From NCBI GenBank assembly GCA_020636325.1, contig JACJYC010000016.1, positions 107,198 to 171,197 of the forward strand: 64,000 nt of DNA. Reading direction: 5' to 3'. The translations under genes and the position numbers were made by a program. The stretch comes from Lewinellaceae bacterium. Its GTDB lineage: Bacteria > Bacteroidota > Bacteroidia > Chitinophagales > Saprospiraceae. Shown piece after piece: positions 54,801-62,781 of the stretch. Each line of letters starts with the position of its first letter. Position 1 is the stretch's first letter. Under the pieces are notes generated by a model that saw only the letters and a list, made by a program, of their open reading frames with translations, searched no databases and was not told the origin of the DNA.

Positions 54801-56303
54801 GCAGCTGACGCTGACGGTGATGGTGACGATGACAACTGCGCCATGGCAGTATGGGCGGTAGACTTCATCGCCAGCCCGATCACGGATTGCACGCCGCCGA
54901 TCAAATACTCGATCAACCGGGTAGGCGAGGCAGCAGACATCGACGCAACGGGCCTGATCATGACGCAGGACGATCCTGAGACGCTGGTGGTAGAGATCCA
55001 CGCATGGGACGGCGCGGGCAACCACGACTACTGCGAGACCTATGTACTGGTTCAGAACAACCAGGGTCTGTGCGGAACGGGTGGCAACGGCTCGATCTCC
55101 GGTGTGATCGAAACGGAAACCAGCCAATCGGTTGAAGGTGTAGAAACCAACCTGAGCGGCAACGCAATCGAGCAGATGATGACCGGCAACAACGGTACTT
55201 ATCAGTTCGCAGGTCTGCAAACGGACTATGACTATTCGGTAACGCCGCACCTGGATGCCAACCCGCTGAACGGTGTATCTACGTTCGACCTGGTATTGCT
55301 GGCCAAGCACATCCTGGGCGTACAGTTGCTGGACAGCCCGTACAAGATGATCGCAGCTGACGTTAACAACTCGAAGAGCATTTCGACGCTGGATGCTATC
55401 CAGCTGCGGAAGCTGATCCTGAACATCGACACGCAATTCTCGAACAACACGAGCTGGCGTTTCGTACCGCAGAACTACGCATTCCCCGTACCGTCGAACC
55501 CATGGTTTGAGACCTTCCCAGAAGTGATCAACATCAACGACTTGCCGGGTGAAATGGTAGATCAGGACTTCGTAGGCGTTAAGATCGGCGACCTGAACGG
55601 CAGCGTACAGGCCAACGCACTGAGCGCAGAAGACCGCAACCTGGAAGGCGTGTTCAACCTGAACGTAGCGGACATCGCTATGAAGGCGGGCAACGAATAC
55701 CGGGTAGCGTTCACGGCTCCGGAGATCGAGAAGATCCAGGGCTACCAGCTGACGCTGAGCCTGAACACGGAAGCGGCAGAAGTCGTAGACATGGTTTACG
55801 GCGTAGCTGCTGAAGAGAACTTCGGCATGCGTTTCGTGAAGGACGGCATGATCACGACGAGCTGGAACGGAGAAGCCAAAGCTGGCGACGAACTGTTCAG
55901 CCTGGTGATCCGCGCCACGACTGACGCACAACTGAGCGACGTACTGGGCGTGAGCAGCCGCTACACGGTAGCAGAGGCTTATGACCTGAACGACGCGACG
56001 AAAGACGTAGCGATCAACTTCACCAGCGGTGTAGTTGCAACGGCAGGCTTCGAGCTGTATCAGAACACGCCGAACCCATTCAAGGCTTCGACGCAGATCG
56101 GCTTCAACCTTCCGGAAGCAGCGCAGGTAACGCTGACGATCCAGGATGCAACGGGTAAGGTAGTACGTTTGGTAAGGGAAGACTTGGGCAAAGGTCAGCA
56201 CAACCTGACTGTAGACCGGGGCAACCTGCCGGCAGGCGTACTGTACTACACGGTATCCACGGACAAGTACACGGCAACGAAGAAGATGATCGTTGTTGAA
56301 TAA
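48834..56303 (+). CDS. Giant HYR/Ig-like surface protein, copy 3 (mosaic, one module replaced)
   Basis: 2,489 residues. The promoter, leader and first 65 residues match copy 2, while the patches at about 143-165, 425-460, 780-860 and about 1045-1565 match copy 1, so the gene is chimeric. Residues of about 865-1035 are unlike both other copies: copy 3 reads GFTGDFAPANWAYLIQNNGS and later FGPGIVTIDNFSF, where copies 1 and 2 share a module with MPGAGSVSFDWSFHTNEF-type sequence. The two modules appear to be alternative jelly-roll/Ig-like versions of one domain. The C-terminal 925 residues are common to all three. Confidence 0.9.
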   Translation: MGKTNFTFVYPGWTKAFGLMLAAILWAGLQSASAQCNPLTAVSASGITDDAATITWTSANGDPDHAYQLILRQEADNDGLGDGPWAFISDVYYPNGGGPLSYTFTGLVPSAWHQVCVREFCDDDQGVTSFLCTTFQTYATPFSKWIEDVNRPSCPFVSPGYVANGDFTIEVQDGSCTGTYTVSATPIAGSGPLGSTPPFTTITTYIGFPDGQFFFGNAGAGQYTVTVTETSGCNFAPGVNPMSITVTVQDGIDVTAPLIYLQDWFGNIVADTDGGSPVGSAFNKGSVTVPEGECGFEEKYWVFGTDNCDDVLLAENSFSASAVTTPATINPGTQASIVNTPNGLYGVTIHWSTGSSTVTVTGKDASNNTASVTVTANVPDNVDPVVTILGNTQVTIPVCATSVSAIYSIQVDDNCDQAAVNFNNLVPSFGGATGVLNFTGNNYREYIVTFPSAGNYLFSASYTDAYGNVGFLDIVIQVQQAAANQPPVVIAADANHNIPSCLDADLFCYSFQVTDDCEDINPALLTFNSGGSGLTITYTDVDNANNTAFFEACGNVAPGGYIFTINYNGTVVQPLVNVVQDAPAGAVVTMPGNLNFTIPVCQPGLETTFAIQIHDDCDSGADIAGAAQFFLGATEIFPSFVNAANDHQAYFEFTETLTAADNGNLLAATYTDGDGILTATDALITVTDQPDNWAPIVVYPSQDINVTLDPCEEGPAVIFFEVTATDNCSGELAFSTTPASASNPSWNLAASPVTGIGGIVFAGIGGATVTTVADPGSYQIVITAVDAAGNVRQEDFFITVTQAPRPVDNLSCLSQINATLNGNCQFELKASNILTGNFGCLTDADFEIEVADGNPSNGGIIDGPGTYQYSISLVTPDPTVGFTGDFAPANWAYLIQNNGSISFNGTNTAVTITGPDGAFCLGCEASMNIAMPGAGTVSFDYDWTNLDIAFGPFYDAFIALVNSNGTITILANTDGQAAGSGTVTADVQAGDVLIMGVLSDDGTFGPGIVTIDNFSFQPEAAAGVNFTTCWGTVTAEDKTPPVVACPPDINSVTVNKSVQLITGALANTDPTLDPNNYSCLLDAANPPVGIHRYDLYSFTVSKTDVYTFLMESAWGDGLAALYQGSFDPTNPCENVIMSFDDAVLNVPYGLFDPVARLALPLQAGKTYILYTSSWPANTTGNYTWHVFADNGGKINGLASTTEALTFDLLCSDVDNIYNNDNSYALTGLATPIDNCSATIIDITDELTETGDCGPIVINRTYEVEDVAGNTASCTQEIRFRRPTLFDLILPSFTSIVECDEGYPVDANGHPAPSLTGYPFIQTAFGVYDLNQSYCNLGASYVDQTPIVVCQGAYKVLRQWTVIDWCQPGSSFFYNQIIKVGDFTGPQIVLPTFDYDWNGEPDIMTVSTGPFDCTASFPVPAVEVSDLCSPDGTTTEAYIIPEGSTDPDDYIYPTPNGFFTNIPLGCHVIRYVAEDGCGNSTVADLPFSVQDLVEPIAVCDDDLHISIGGQGYARVYAEDIDEGSSDNCGPIRIEVRRQYTLDPETCEDVPDFYSPWGPYVDITCCDVNSTVRIELRVWDDRNGDGIAGNAIPVTFCDGSTKVVEDNKNICWLDVLVEDKVPPFCTPPHAVTLTCVDVPYDLDPQNEELMNGYFGEATGVDNCPGVTVGTVSVTDGRNDCGFGTIIRRFRATDAKGLNSTNTCQQVITVTELHNYEIRFPKDAQAICGEPNPDTILTNEIGCDILSVNVHDDKYTADADECYKILRRYRVINWCEWDGISTPIVISRDEDCDNNPGDEAVWVMVRPNGVTYVDRDNNENNNNPPVGTSRCTSLPKPNGHWARSTINTELTSVGHWEYTQVIKVYDNIDPVVTYESGEFCSYDNVDCDGEVEIPVTVDETCSPDGLEIRVWLDAFADGVLDGEITASALSGSYPNYTISGTFPIGHHSFAVTVRDGCENQTGVNIPFDVVDCKAPTPICINGLAVELMPVIPAADADGDGDDDNCAMAVWAVDFIASPITDCTPPIKYSINRVGEAADIDATGLIMTQDDPETLVVEIHAWDGAGNHDYCETYVLVQNNQGLCGTGGNGSISGVIETETSQSVEGVETNLSGNAIEQMMTGNNGTYQFAGLQTDYDYSVTPHLDANPLNGVSTFDLVLLAKHILGVQLLDSPYKMIAADVNNSKSISTLDAIQLRKLILNIDTQFSNNTSWRFVPQNYAFPVPSNPWFETFPEVININDLPGEMVDQDFVGVKIGDLNGSVQANALSAEDRNLEGVFNLNVADIAMKAGNEYRVAFTAPEIEKIQGYQLTLSLNTEAAEVVDMVYGVAAEENFGMRFVKDGMITTSWNGEAKAGDELFSLVIRATTDAQLSDVLGVSSRYTVAEAYDLNDATKDVAINFTSGVVATAGFELYQNTPNPFKASTQIGFNLPEAAQVTLTIQDATGKVVRLVREDLGKGQHNLTVDRGNLPAGVLYYTVSTDKYTATKKMIVVE

Positions 56304-56415
56304 CCTTGGACTTTAGTCCGAGGACCACACCCTGCCCCGGGCTTCCCAGCCCGGGGCAGGCATCAAAAGAGCGGTCATATCGCGGCGAAAGCGCGGTATG
56401 GCCGCTCTCGTTTTT
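56304..56415 (+). terminator. Triple hairpin terminator after copy 3 (last stem diverged)
   Basis: The first two stems equal those of copies 1 and 2. The third keeps the AGAGCGG.../...GGCCGCTCT arms (56368-56408) and a T-run (56411-56415) but has a different loop and upper stem, marking the end of the tandem repeat. Confidence 0.9.
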
Positions 56416-56529
56416 GGCTGTTGCCGTAAAGCCGATTTGTCGGCGGTCAGCACAAAAAATAATGGACAATTTATTATCAGGCTTATTGATTTTTTACGTA
56501 CCTTGGCGTCGATTTTTCAGCATAATCCC

Positions 56530-57339
56530 ATGAATATGAGAATCACTACCGGAAAGCGTTTACTTTCCCTTCTATTGCCGTTAATCCTTTCTCATCTGGC
56601 GGCGACCGCCCAGCCGAAAGTCTTTTTCGAAGATCAGATTGTAGAACCGGGAACCACCTTCAAGGCCTCCATCAAGGTCAAGGATTTCACCGATATACTC
56701 GGCCTGCAATTCTCCGTCAAGTGGGACCCTCAGGTCCTGAGATTCACTGACGTTTCCGATTTTGCGTTTGATTACAACATCAACGAGAATTTCGGATTTA
56801 ATTACGCTTTGTCAGAGGGGCGCATAGCTTTTATCTATGTCGATCCGGGGCTGGATGTCTTTTCCCTGCCGGACAGCACGGTGCTGTTTGCTATTGACCT
56901 GGAGGCCATAGGCGAGGTGCATGACACGACGTCTATGCGTTTTTGGGACCAGGCGCCGCTTCCAGCGCCGGAAATGTACAACGGCAATTCCCAGACTATT
57001 CCCGATGCGGGTTTTGATTTCGGGATGGTTACCCTGGACGTCGAGACAGCCACTTCTCTCAACAGCGTGCCGGAAAAAGCAGCGCTGATCGAATCCTATC
57101 CCAATCCTTTTACAGACCAGATCACTTTTGTCCTCTCATTAGGAGAGGCTGCGGACGCCGGGATCCAGATCCGGAACGTCCAGGGCCAGCTTGTTTACGC
57201 TGCTGACAAGCGGCTGAACGCCGGCCGGAACCAGCTTGTGTTCACAAAACAGCTGTTTGGTCAGGCAGGGGTGTATACCTGTCAGATCAAAGGAGCTGAT
57301 TTCACCTTATCCAAAAAAGTGATTTTAGTCGACCGGTAA
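56530..57339 (+). CDS. Small secreted cohesin-like protein with T9SS type A sorting domain
   Basis: A 269-residue protein. A signal peptide (LLSLLLPLILSHLAATAQ) is followed by one cohesin-like module (about 27-170: VEPGTTFKASIKVKDFTDILGLQFSVKWDP... EGRIAFIYVDPG... DSTVLFAIDLEAIG), and a type A sorting domain from about 186 (ESYPNPFTDQITF). I start at ATG 56530, directly before the signal peptide; an in-frame ATG at 56398 lies inside the copy 3 terminator and gives a non-signal tail. It is 33 bases before the multi-cohesin gene and probably co-transcribed. Confidence 0.85.
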   Translation: MNMRITTGKRLLSLLLPLILSHLAATAQPKVFFEDQIVEPGTTFKASIKVKDFTDILGLQFSVKWDPQVLRFTDVSDFAFDYNINENFGFNYALSEGRIAFIYVDPGLDVFSLPDSTVLFAIDLEAIGEVHDTTSMRFWDQAPLPAPEMYNGNSQTIPDAGFDFGMVTLDVETATSLNSVPEKAALIESYPNPFTDQITFVLSLGEAADAGIQIRNVQGQLVYAADKRLNAGRNQLVFTKQLFGQAGVYTCQIKGADFTLSKKVILVDR

Positions 57340-57372
57340 CTTTTTTTCTAATTCATCCCAAACTCCGATAAA

Positions 57373-60300
57373 ATGGTAAAAAGATTTACATTCCTGGTAA
57401 CAGGGGCATTGCTGCTTTTGTGTACCTATGCATGGGCGCAACAGCCTACCTTTACCCTCAGCCCGGCGACCAATACGGTTACCGTCGGGCAGACTTTTAC
57501 CGTAAATGTTTCGGTTTCCAACTTCACCAATATCGCCAGTACCCAGTACGCGATCGGCTGGAATGCAGCGGTGGTTGAATTTGTCTCCGTTTCCAATATC
57601 AACGGAACGGCCCTGCCGGGATTTACGACGAGTAACCTGGGAACGCCGGGTACCGGCAATGTGCCCAATAACCGCATCTTTGTCAGCTGGAACGAACCCA
57701 ACTTCAACGGGGTAAACGTATCCGGCGGTACGATCCTTTTCACGATTACTTTACGCGGGATCGCTGCAGGCAATTCCAATATTGCCTTCAACACTGACCC
57801 TCCGGGAATCGAAGTGCTGAACGGCAGCTTTGTGAATGTCGGGATGACCCAGCAAAATGCGACCGCAACCGTGACCGGCACCGGCGGCGGCGGCGGAGGA
57901 GGAGGAGGAAATAACCTCGTGGTGGCCATTGCCGATGTCAACGGCCAAACCGGTCAACAGGTCTGCATGGATGTGACCGTCCAGAATTTCACCAATATTC
58001 TGGGCATGCAGTTCAGCTTTAATTACGATCCGACCAAACTGCAATTCGCGCAGGTCAGCAACCTTAACCTGGCCGGCCTGGCAGCCGCTAATTTCGGCAA
58101 CCCTGCACCGGGCGCGGTGACCATGACCTGGAACGACCCCAACGTGGTCGGATTATCTGTAGCGAACGGGACCGCCATATTCTCCATCTGTTTCAATGTT
58201 ATCGGAACAACAAACGCGACGGTGACCATCACCGGAAACCCGACGCCCATAGAAGTCATCGACGGCACCAATGCTGAAATCGGGCTGACAACCGATAGCG
58301 GCGTCGTTACCCTGGGCGGTGGCGGCGGTGGCGGCGGCGGAAACTGCAGTTTCTCCGGATTCGGCCTGATCATGGAAGATGTGAACGGGACAACCGGCCA
58401 ACAGGTCTGCATGGATGTGACAACCCAGGGATTTACCAATATCCTGGGCATGCAGTTCAGCATCAACTACGACCCCAACGTGCTGCAATTCGCCGAAGTG
58501 AAGAATTTTAACCTGGCCGGCCTGGTTGCCGCCAGTTTCGGTAACCCCGCCCCGGGCGCGATCACCATGACCTGGAACGACCCCAACGTAGTAGGGCTTA
58601 GCGTAGGCGATGATACCGCGATCTTCACGATTTGCTTTAACGTGATCGGCAGCGCCAATACAACCGTAACCTTCACAGGTTCTCCAACACCTGTTGAAAT
58701 TACGGACGGCAACGAAAACCCCGTAACGTTTAACAACTGCTCAGGAACCGTAACGCTTGACGGCGGCACCGGACCCACTTGCGGTGACGGCATCATGAAC
58801 GGTCAGGAAACCGGCGTGGATTGCGGCGGCCCCGACTGCGAGCCCTGCAATACCGGCGGCACGGGTGGTACCGGCTGCCCTTCTCCGGGATGTAACATCA
58901 ACGGTTTCGGGTTGGTCCTTGAGGATTATAACGCTACTGCCGGGCAACAGATCTGCGTAAACGTCTATACCAAGAATTTTACGAATATCCTGGGCATGCA
59001 GTTCAGCATCAACTATGATCCGAACGTGCTCCAGTTTGTTCAGGCCACCAATTTCAATCTGGACGGCCTGTTTGCAGCAAGTTTCGGTAATCCGGCGCCG
59101 GGCGCGATCACCTTCACCTGGACCGATCCGAATGTCACAGGTTTGAACGTGGCCGATTGTGAAGCCATCTTCACCCTTTGTTTCAACCCGATCGCCAGTA
59201 CGACCACCACCATCAGTTTCTCGGGCTCCCCGACTCCCGTAGAGATCACCGACGGCAACGAACAATCCGTGGCTTTCAGCAGCTGCTCCAGTACCGTAAC
59301 CTTCGGCGGCAGCCAGCCCACCTGCGGCGACGGCATCATGAACGGTCAGGAAACCGGCGTGGATTGCGGCGGCCCCGACTGCGAGCCTTGCCAGACGGAC
59401 CCCAGCGGGTGCCCTTCGGCAGACTGTAACCTGCCGGCCAACGCTTTCGGCCTGATCCTGGAGGATATGAATACCGAGACGGGCCAACAGGTCTGCATTG
59501 ACGTCTATTCGCATAATTTCACCAATATCCTGGGCATGCAGTTCAGCATCAACTACGATCTCAATGTGCTGCAATTCGTTCAGGCTACCAATTTCACGCT
59601 CCCCGGTCTGGCAGGCGCCAACTTCGGCAACCCGGCCCCCGGAGCGATTACCTTTACCTGGACCGATCCCAACGTTACGGGATATACCGTAACGGATTGT
59701 ACACCGCTGTTCACGCTCTGCTTTAACGTAATCGGCGGGAACAATACCCAAAGCCTTGTAACCTTCTCCAACAGCCCGACGCCGGTGGAAATCACGGACG
59801 GCAATGAGCAGAATGTCGCCTTTAATTCCTGCAGCAGCACACTCTGCATCGGCAATTGCGGCGGCGGAAGCAACCAGGCCCCGCAGGTTTCCGGAACCGT
59901 TACCAACGTCAAGTGCAAAGGCGAGAGCTCCGGCTCGGTCATGCTGCTCGTGATCGGTAACGGCCCCTATACGTTCCAATGGGGTGGGGTAGCGGCCAGC
60001 AACGGCAACGTACCCACCGCAACCGGCCTTGGTGTCGGCACGGCAACCGTAACTGTTACGGACATGGGCGCCGGCGGCTTGTCGACCACTAAGACCTTTA
60101 TGATCACCGAACCCACTTCGGCCGTAACGGCCCTGGTGACCAACCAGGTGAACGTATTCTGCCCGAGCGATCCCAACGGCTCCATCACCATTACGCCTGC
60201 GGGCGGTACGCCGCCGTATACGGCCGACTGGTGTTGCAGCCTGCCGGACAACGTATTTACCCAAAGCGGTTTGTCTGCGGGGACTTACAGCGTGACCGTC

Positions 60301-62754
60301 GCCGATGCCAACGGATGCACCAAGGTATTGAGCAATATCAATATTCAGAGCCAGAATAACCCGCTCGTCATCAACATGACGCCCGTGCCCATTCCGCAGG
60401 GCGGCGGCGGGGCCATCAACGTGAACGCTTCCGGCGGCACCGGCACCCTGGCGTACAGCTGGAGCGGCCCGAACAACTTCAGTTCGACCTCGGAAGACAT
60501 CAGCGGGTTGAATACCCCCGGTGATTATTGCCTGACGGTGACCGACGCTTCGGGGTGCACCGCCGAAAAATGCGTCTTCCTGCCGCGCGAGCTGGTCATC
60601 ACGAACTTCATCATCACCAAGCCTTGTCCGGGCGCCACCAACGGCTCCATCGACCTGACCATCCAGGGCGGCGTGGAACCGATTACCTACAAATGGACAA
60701 AAATGGGCCAGGCCGGTACCATCGGCACGACCCAGGATATTCCGAACCTCGGATCAGGAACGTATTTCGTAATGGTATCGGATGCGTCCGGCCAACAGAT
60801 CACGGGGACATTTGAGGTGACCGTCAATAACCTGGTCATCACACCGACCATCATCCCTTCGCCGAACGGGAATGACGGCTCTATCGGCCTGAGCATCCAG
60901 GGCGGAAATGCCGGATATACTTTTGCCTGGAGCCCGAATGCCGGCTCAGGCGCTTCCATCACTGGACTGGCTCCCGGTCAATATTGCGTAACCATTACCT
61001 ACCAGTCGGTCTGTTCCTTTGAAGCTTGTTACAACGTTCCGGGCCAGGCGCTCGGGTTGGCGATCAGCGGCCAGACGCCGGTAGATTGCTTCGGCGACGA
61101 CAACGGTACGGTTACCGTGAATATCGCCGGAGGGACAGGCCCGTATACCGTAGAGATCGGTGAGAACAGCTATCCGTTCAATGCCGCGGGTAACTACACC
61201 ATAACCGACGTACCGGCCGGCACCTACGACATCGTATTGTCGGACAGCCAGGGCGGTCAGGTGACCAAGTCGGTGACCATCTCCGAACCGGCGCCGATCG
61301 CCGTGGATGTGATCGTTGTACACGATACCGAGGATCCCGGCTGCACGGGTAATATCACCCTGGGCATAACCGGCGGTACGCCCACCTACAGCGTAGGCTG
61401 GAACGCACCCATCATGGGGCCGCAGGTGGTGGTTTGCGCCGGTAATTACAACGCCGTGATCACGGACAGCCACGGCTGCCAGGTGACCCTCCCGAACATC
61501 GTGGTCAACACCTTCTCCGAATCGGCTGTAATTGAGGACAACGACTGCGAAGACGATCAGACCGGATCCATCACCCTGAACCTGACGGGCGGCAATACGC
61601 CTTATACCGTCAAATGGCGTGAATCGGAAAACGGACCTGTGATTGCGCAAGGCGTGAGTTTGCCCAACCTTGGGGCGGGCACCTATTACGCTGAAATCAC
61701 GGAAGCATCGGGCAATATCCTGCACCGGTCCTATACCATAGATATTGCATCCAACCTGCGGGTTGAAACAGGCGCCACTACCGATTACAACGGCTACGCA
61801 GTCAGCTGCGCAGCGGCTGCCGACGGCGTGCTGAAGGCTACCGCCATGGGGCAGGCCGGCACGGCAACCTACGAATGGCTGCTCAACGGCTCGGTTGTCG
61901 GTATGGACGCAACCTTGAATAATGTCGCTCCCGGGTTGTATACCATCCGGGTATTCGATAACGATTGTACCATCGAACGCCAGATCGAGGTATCGGCTCC
62001 GCCGGCCCTGACGGTCGATGCACTGAACATCAAGCCGACCGAATGCAAGGGCGAACGCAACGGCGAGATCGTCGTACAGGCTGCCGGCGGTGTGACCGTT
62101 CAACCCTATATCTACCGGTGGGACAACAATGACTTCGGCCCTGTAGCCGACCTGCTGCCCTCCGGTGAACATACCGTCTCTGTGACGGACGGCAACGGCT
62201 GCGAAATCGTGCAATCCTTCACGGTACCGGAACCCGAAGTGCTTCAGGTAACCGTTGAAACCGAACCGGCGACGGAAAAAGATTGCAACGGTACGGCCCG
62301 CGCAGTGGTAACCGGCGGCAATCCGCCCTATAACTACAACTGGCTGACCCAGAACAACGCGGCTACGGCCATTATTACAGGGCTTTGCCCGGGAGAATAC
62401 GAAGTAGAGGTAACGGACTTTAACGGTTGCCAGGGTAAAACAGGTAAAGGCACGGTGGAAGACAAGCGTTTCCCGTGCCTGGAAGAACGCGTGGTCATCA
62501 CGCCTGACGGCAACGGCTCCAACGATGAGTTCATCATTTTCTGCATCGGCGAACTGGTAGATAACCACCTGGAGATCTACAACCGTTGGGGACAGCTCGT
62601 TTTCGAGACCGACGACTACGACAACACCTGGGAAGGAACCTCCCAAAACGGCGAACCGCTGCCGGAGGGACCGTATTATTACATTCTTGAATATCGCGGA
62701 CCGGATAACGAGCTTATTCAGGTCAAAGGGTCGATTTCCCTGCTGCGAGACTAA
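57373..62754 (+). CDS. Giant scaffold-like protein: five cohesin-like modules, SprB-type repeats, T9SS type B domain
   Basis: A 1,793-residue secreted protein. A signal peptide (FLVTGALLLLCTYAWAQ) precedes five cohesin-like modules at about 24-165, 182-312, 326-465, 512-648 and 688-830. Modules 2-5 share the exact core FTNILGMQFS and NFGNPAPGA-type text. Linkers are polyglycine (after modules 1 and 2) and a Cys-rich CGDGIMNGQETGVDCGGPDCEPC-type motif (after 3 and 4). About eleven SprB-type repeats follow (840-1705; for example CPGATNGSIDLTIQGG). The end (VVITPDGNGSNDEF, IYNRWGQLVFE) is a type B gliding-type sorting domain. By analogy with cellulosomal scaffoldins it could dock dockerin-bearing proteins on the surface; this is inferred. 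The following PorP/SprF gene is its likely secretion partner. Confidence 0.9.
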   Translation: MVKRFTFLVTGALLLLCTYAWAQQPTFTLSPATNTVTVGQTFTVNVSVSNFTNIASTQYAIGWNAAVVEFVSVSNINGTALPGFTTSNLGTPGTGNVPNNRIFVSWNEPNFNGVNVSGGTILFTITLRGIAAGNSNIAFNTDPPGIEVLNGSFVNVGMTQQNATATVTGTGGGGGGGGGNNLVVAIADVNGQTGQQVCMDVTVQNFTNILGMQFSFNYDPTKLQFAQVSNLNLAGLAAANFGNPAPGAVTMTWNDPNVVGLSVANGTAIFSICFNVIGTTNATVTITGNPTPIEVIDGTNAEIGLTTDSGVVTLGGGGGGGGGNCSFSGFGLIMEDVNGTTGQQVCMDVTTQGFTNILGMQFSINYDPNVLQFAEVKNFNLAGLVAASFGNPAPGAITMTWNDPNVVGLSVGDDTAIFTICFNVIGSANTTVTFTGSPTPVEITDGNENPVTFNNCSGTVTLDGGTGPTCGDGIMNGQETGVDCGGPDCEPCNTGGTGGTGCPSPGCNINGFGLVLEDYNATAGQQICVNVYTKNFTNILGMQFSINYDPNVLQFVQATNFNLDGLFAASFGNPAPGAITFTWTDPNVTGLNVADCEAIFTLCFNPIASTTTTISFSGSPTPVEITDGNEQSVAFSSCSSTVTFGGSQPTCGDGIMNGQETGVDCGGPDCEPCQTDPSGCPSADCNLPANAFGLILEDMNTETGQQVCIDVYSHNFTNILGMQFSINYDLNVLQFVQATNFTLPGLAGANFGNPAPGAITFTWTDPNVTGYTVTDCTPLFTLCFNVIGGNNTQSLVTFSNSPTPVEITDGNEQNVAFNSCSSTLCIGNCGGGSNQAPQVSGTVTNVKCKGESSGSVMLLVIGNGPYTFQWGGVAASNGNVPTATGLGVGTATVTVTDMGAGGLSTTKTFMITEPTSAVTALVTNQVNVFCPSDPNGSITITPAGGTPPYTADWCCSLPDNVFTQSGLSAGTYSVTVADANGCTKVLSNINIQSQNNPLVINMTPVPIPQGGGGAINVNASGGTGTLAYSWSGPNNFSSTSEDISGLNTPGDYCLTVTDASGCTAEKCVFLPRELVITNFIITKPCPGATNGSIDLTIQGGVEPITYKWTKMGQAGTIGTTQDIPNLGSGTYFVMVSDASGQQITGTFEVTVNNLVITPTIIPSPNGNDGSIGLSIQGGNAGYTFAWSPNAGSGASITGLAPGQYCVTITYQSVCSFEACYNVPGQALGLAISGQTPVDCFGDDNGTVTVNIAGGTGPYTVEIGENSYPFNAAGNYTITDVPAGTYDIVLSDSQGGQVTKSVTISEPAPIAVDVIVVHDTEDPGCTGNITLGITGGTPTYSVGWNAPIMGPQVVVCAGNYNAVITDSHGCQVTLPNIVVNTFSESAVIEDNDCEDDQTGSITLNLTGGNTPYTVKWRESENGPVIAQGVSLPNLGAGTYYAEITEASGNILHRSYTIDIASNLRVETGATTDYNGYAVSCAAAADGVLKATAMGQAGTATYEWLLNGSVVGMDATLNNVAPGLYTIRVFDNDCTIERQIEVSAPPALTVDALNIKPTECKGERNGEIVVQAAGGVTVQPYIYRWDNNDFGPVADLLPSGEHTVSVTDGNGCEIVQSFTVPEPEVLQVTVETEPATEKDCNGTARAVVTGGNPPYNYNWLTQNNAATAIITGLCPGEYEVEVTDFNGCQGKTGKGTVEDKRFPCLEERVVITPDGNGSNDEFIIFCIGELVDNHLEIYNRWGQLVFETDDYDNTWEGTSQNGEPLPEGPYYYILEYRGPDNELIQVKGSISLLRD

Positions 62755-62781
62755 TTTTTCACCCACTAACCGTTAAATACA

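Larger units (their letters stand above)
32466..56374 (+). repeat. 8,175-bp tandem repeat carrying three giant genes
   Basis: Units start at 32466, 40641 and 48816 (TTAACAAATTGTAATCTT before each ATG), giving a spacing of exactly 8,175 bases twice. Unit 3 is partial: its homology ends at 56374 inside the terminator, so the leader is not repeated a third time. The 3' 2.8 kb of each gene, the terminators and the leaders of copies 2 and 3 appear identical at DNA level, while patches in the first 4.7 kb of each gene differ. This is recent amplification with mosaic divergence. Confidence 0.95.

Noticed and set aside
56398..56529. Upstream ATG extension of the small cohesin-like protein
   Set aside because: The ATG lies inside the copy 3 terminator hairpin and the added residues would hide a clear signal peptide that begins at 56530.
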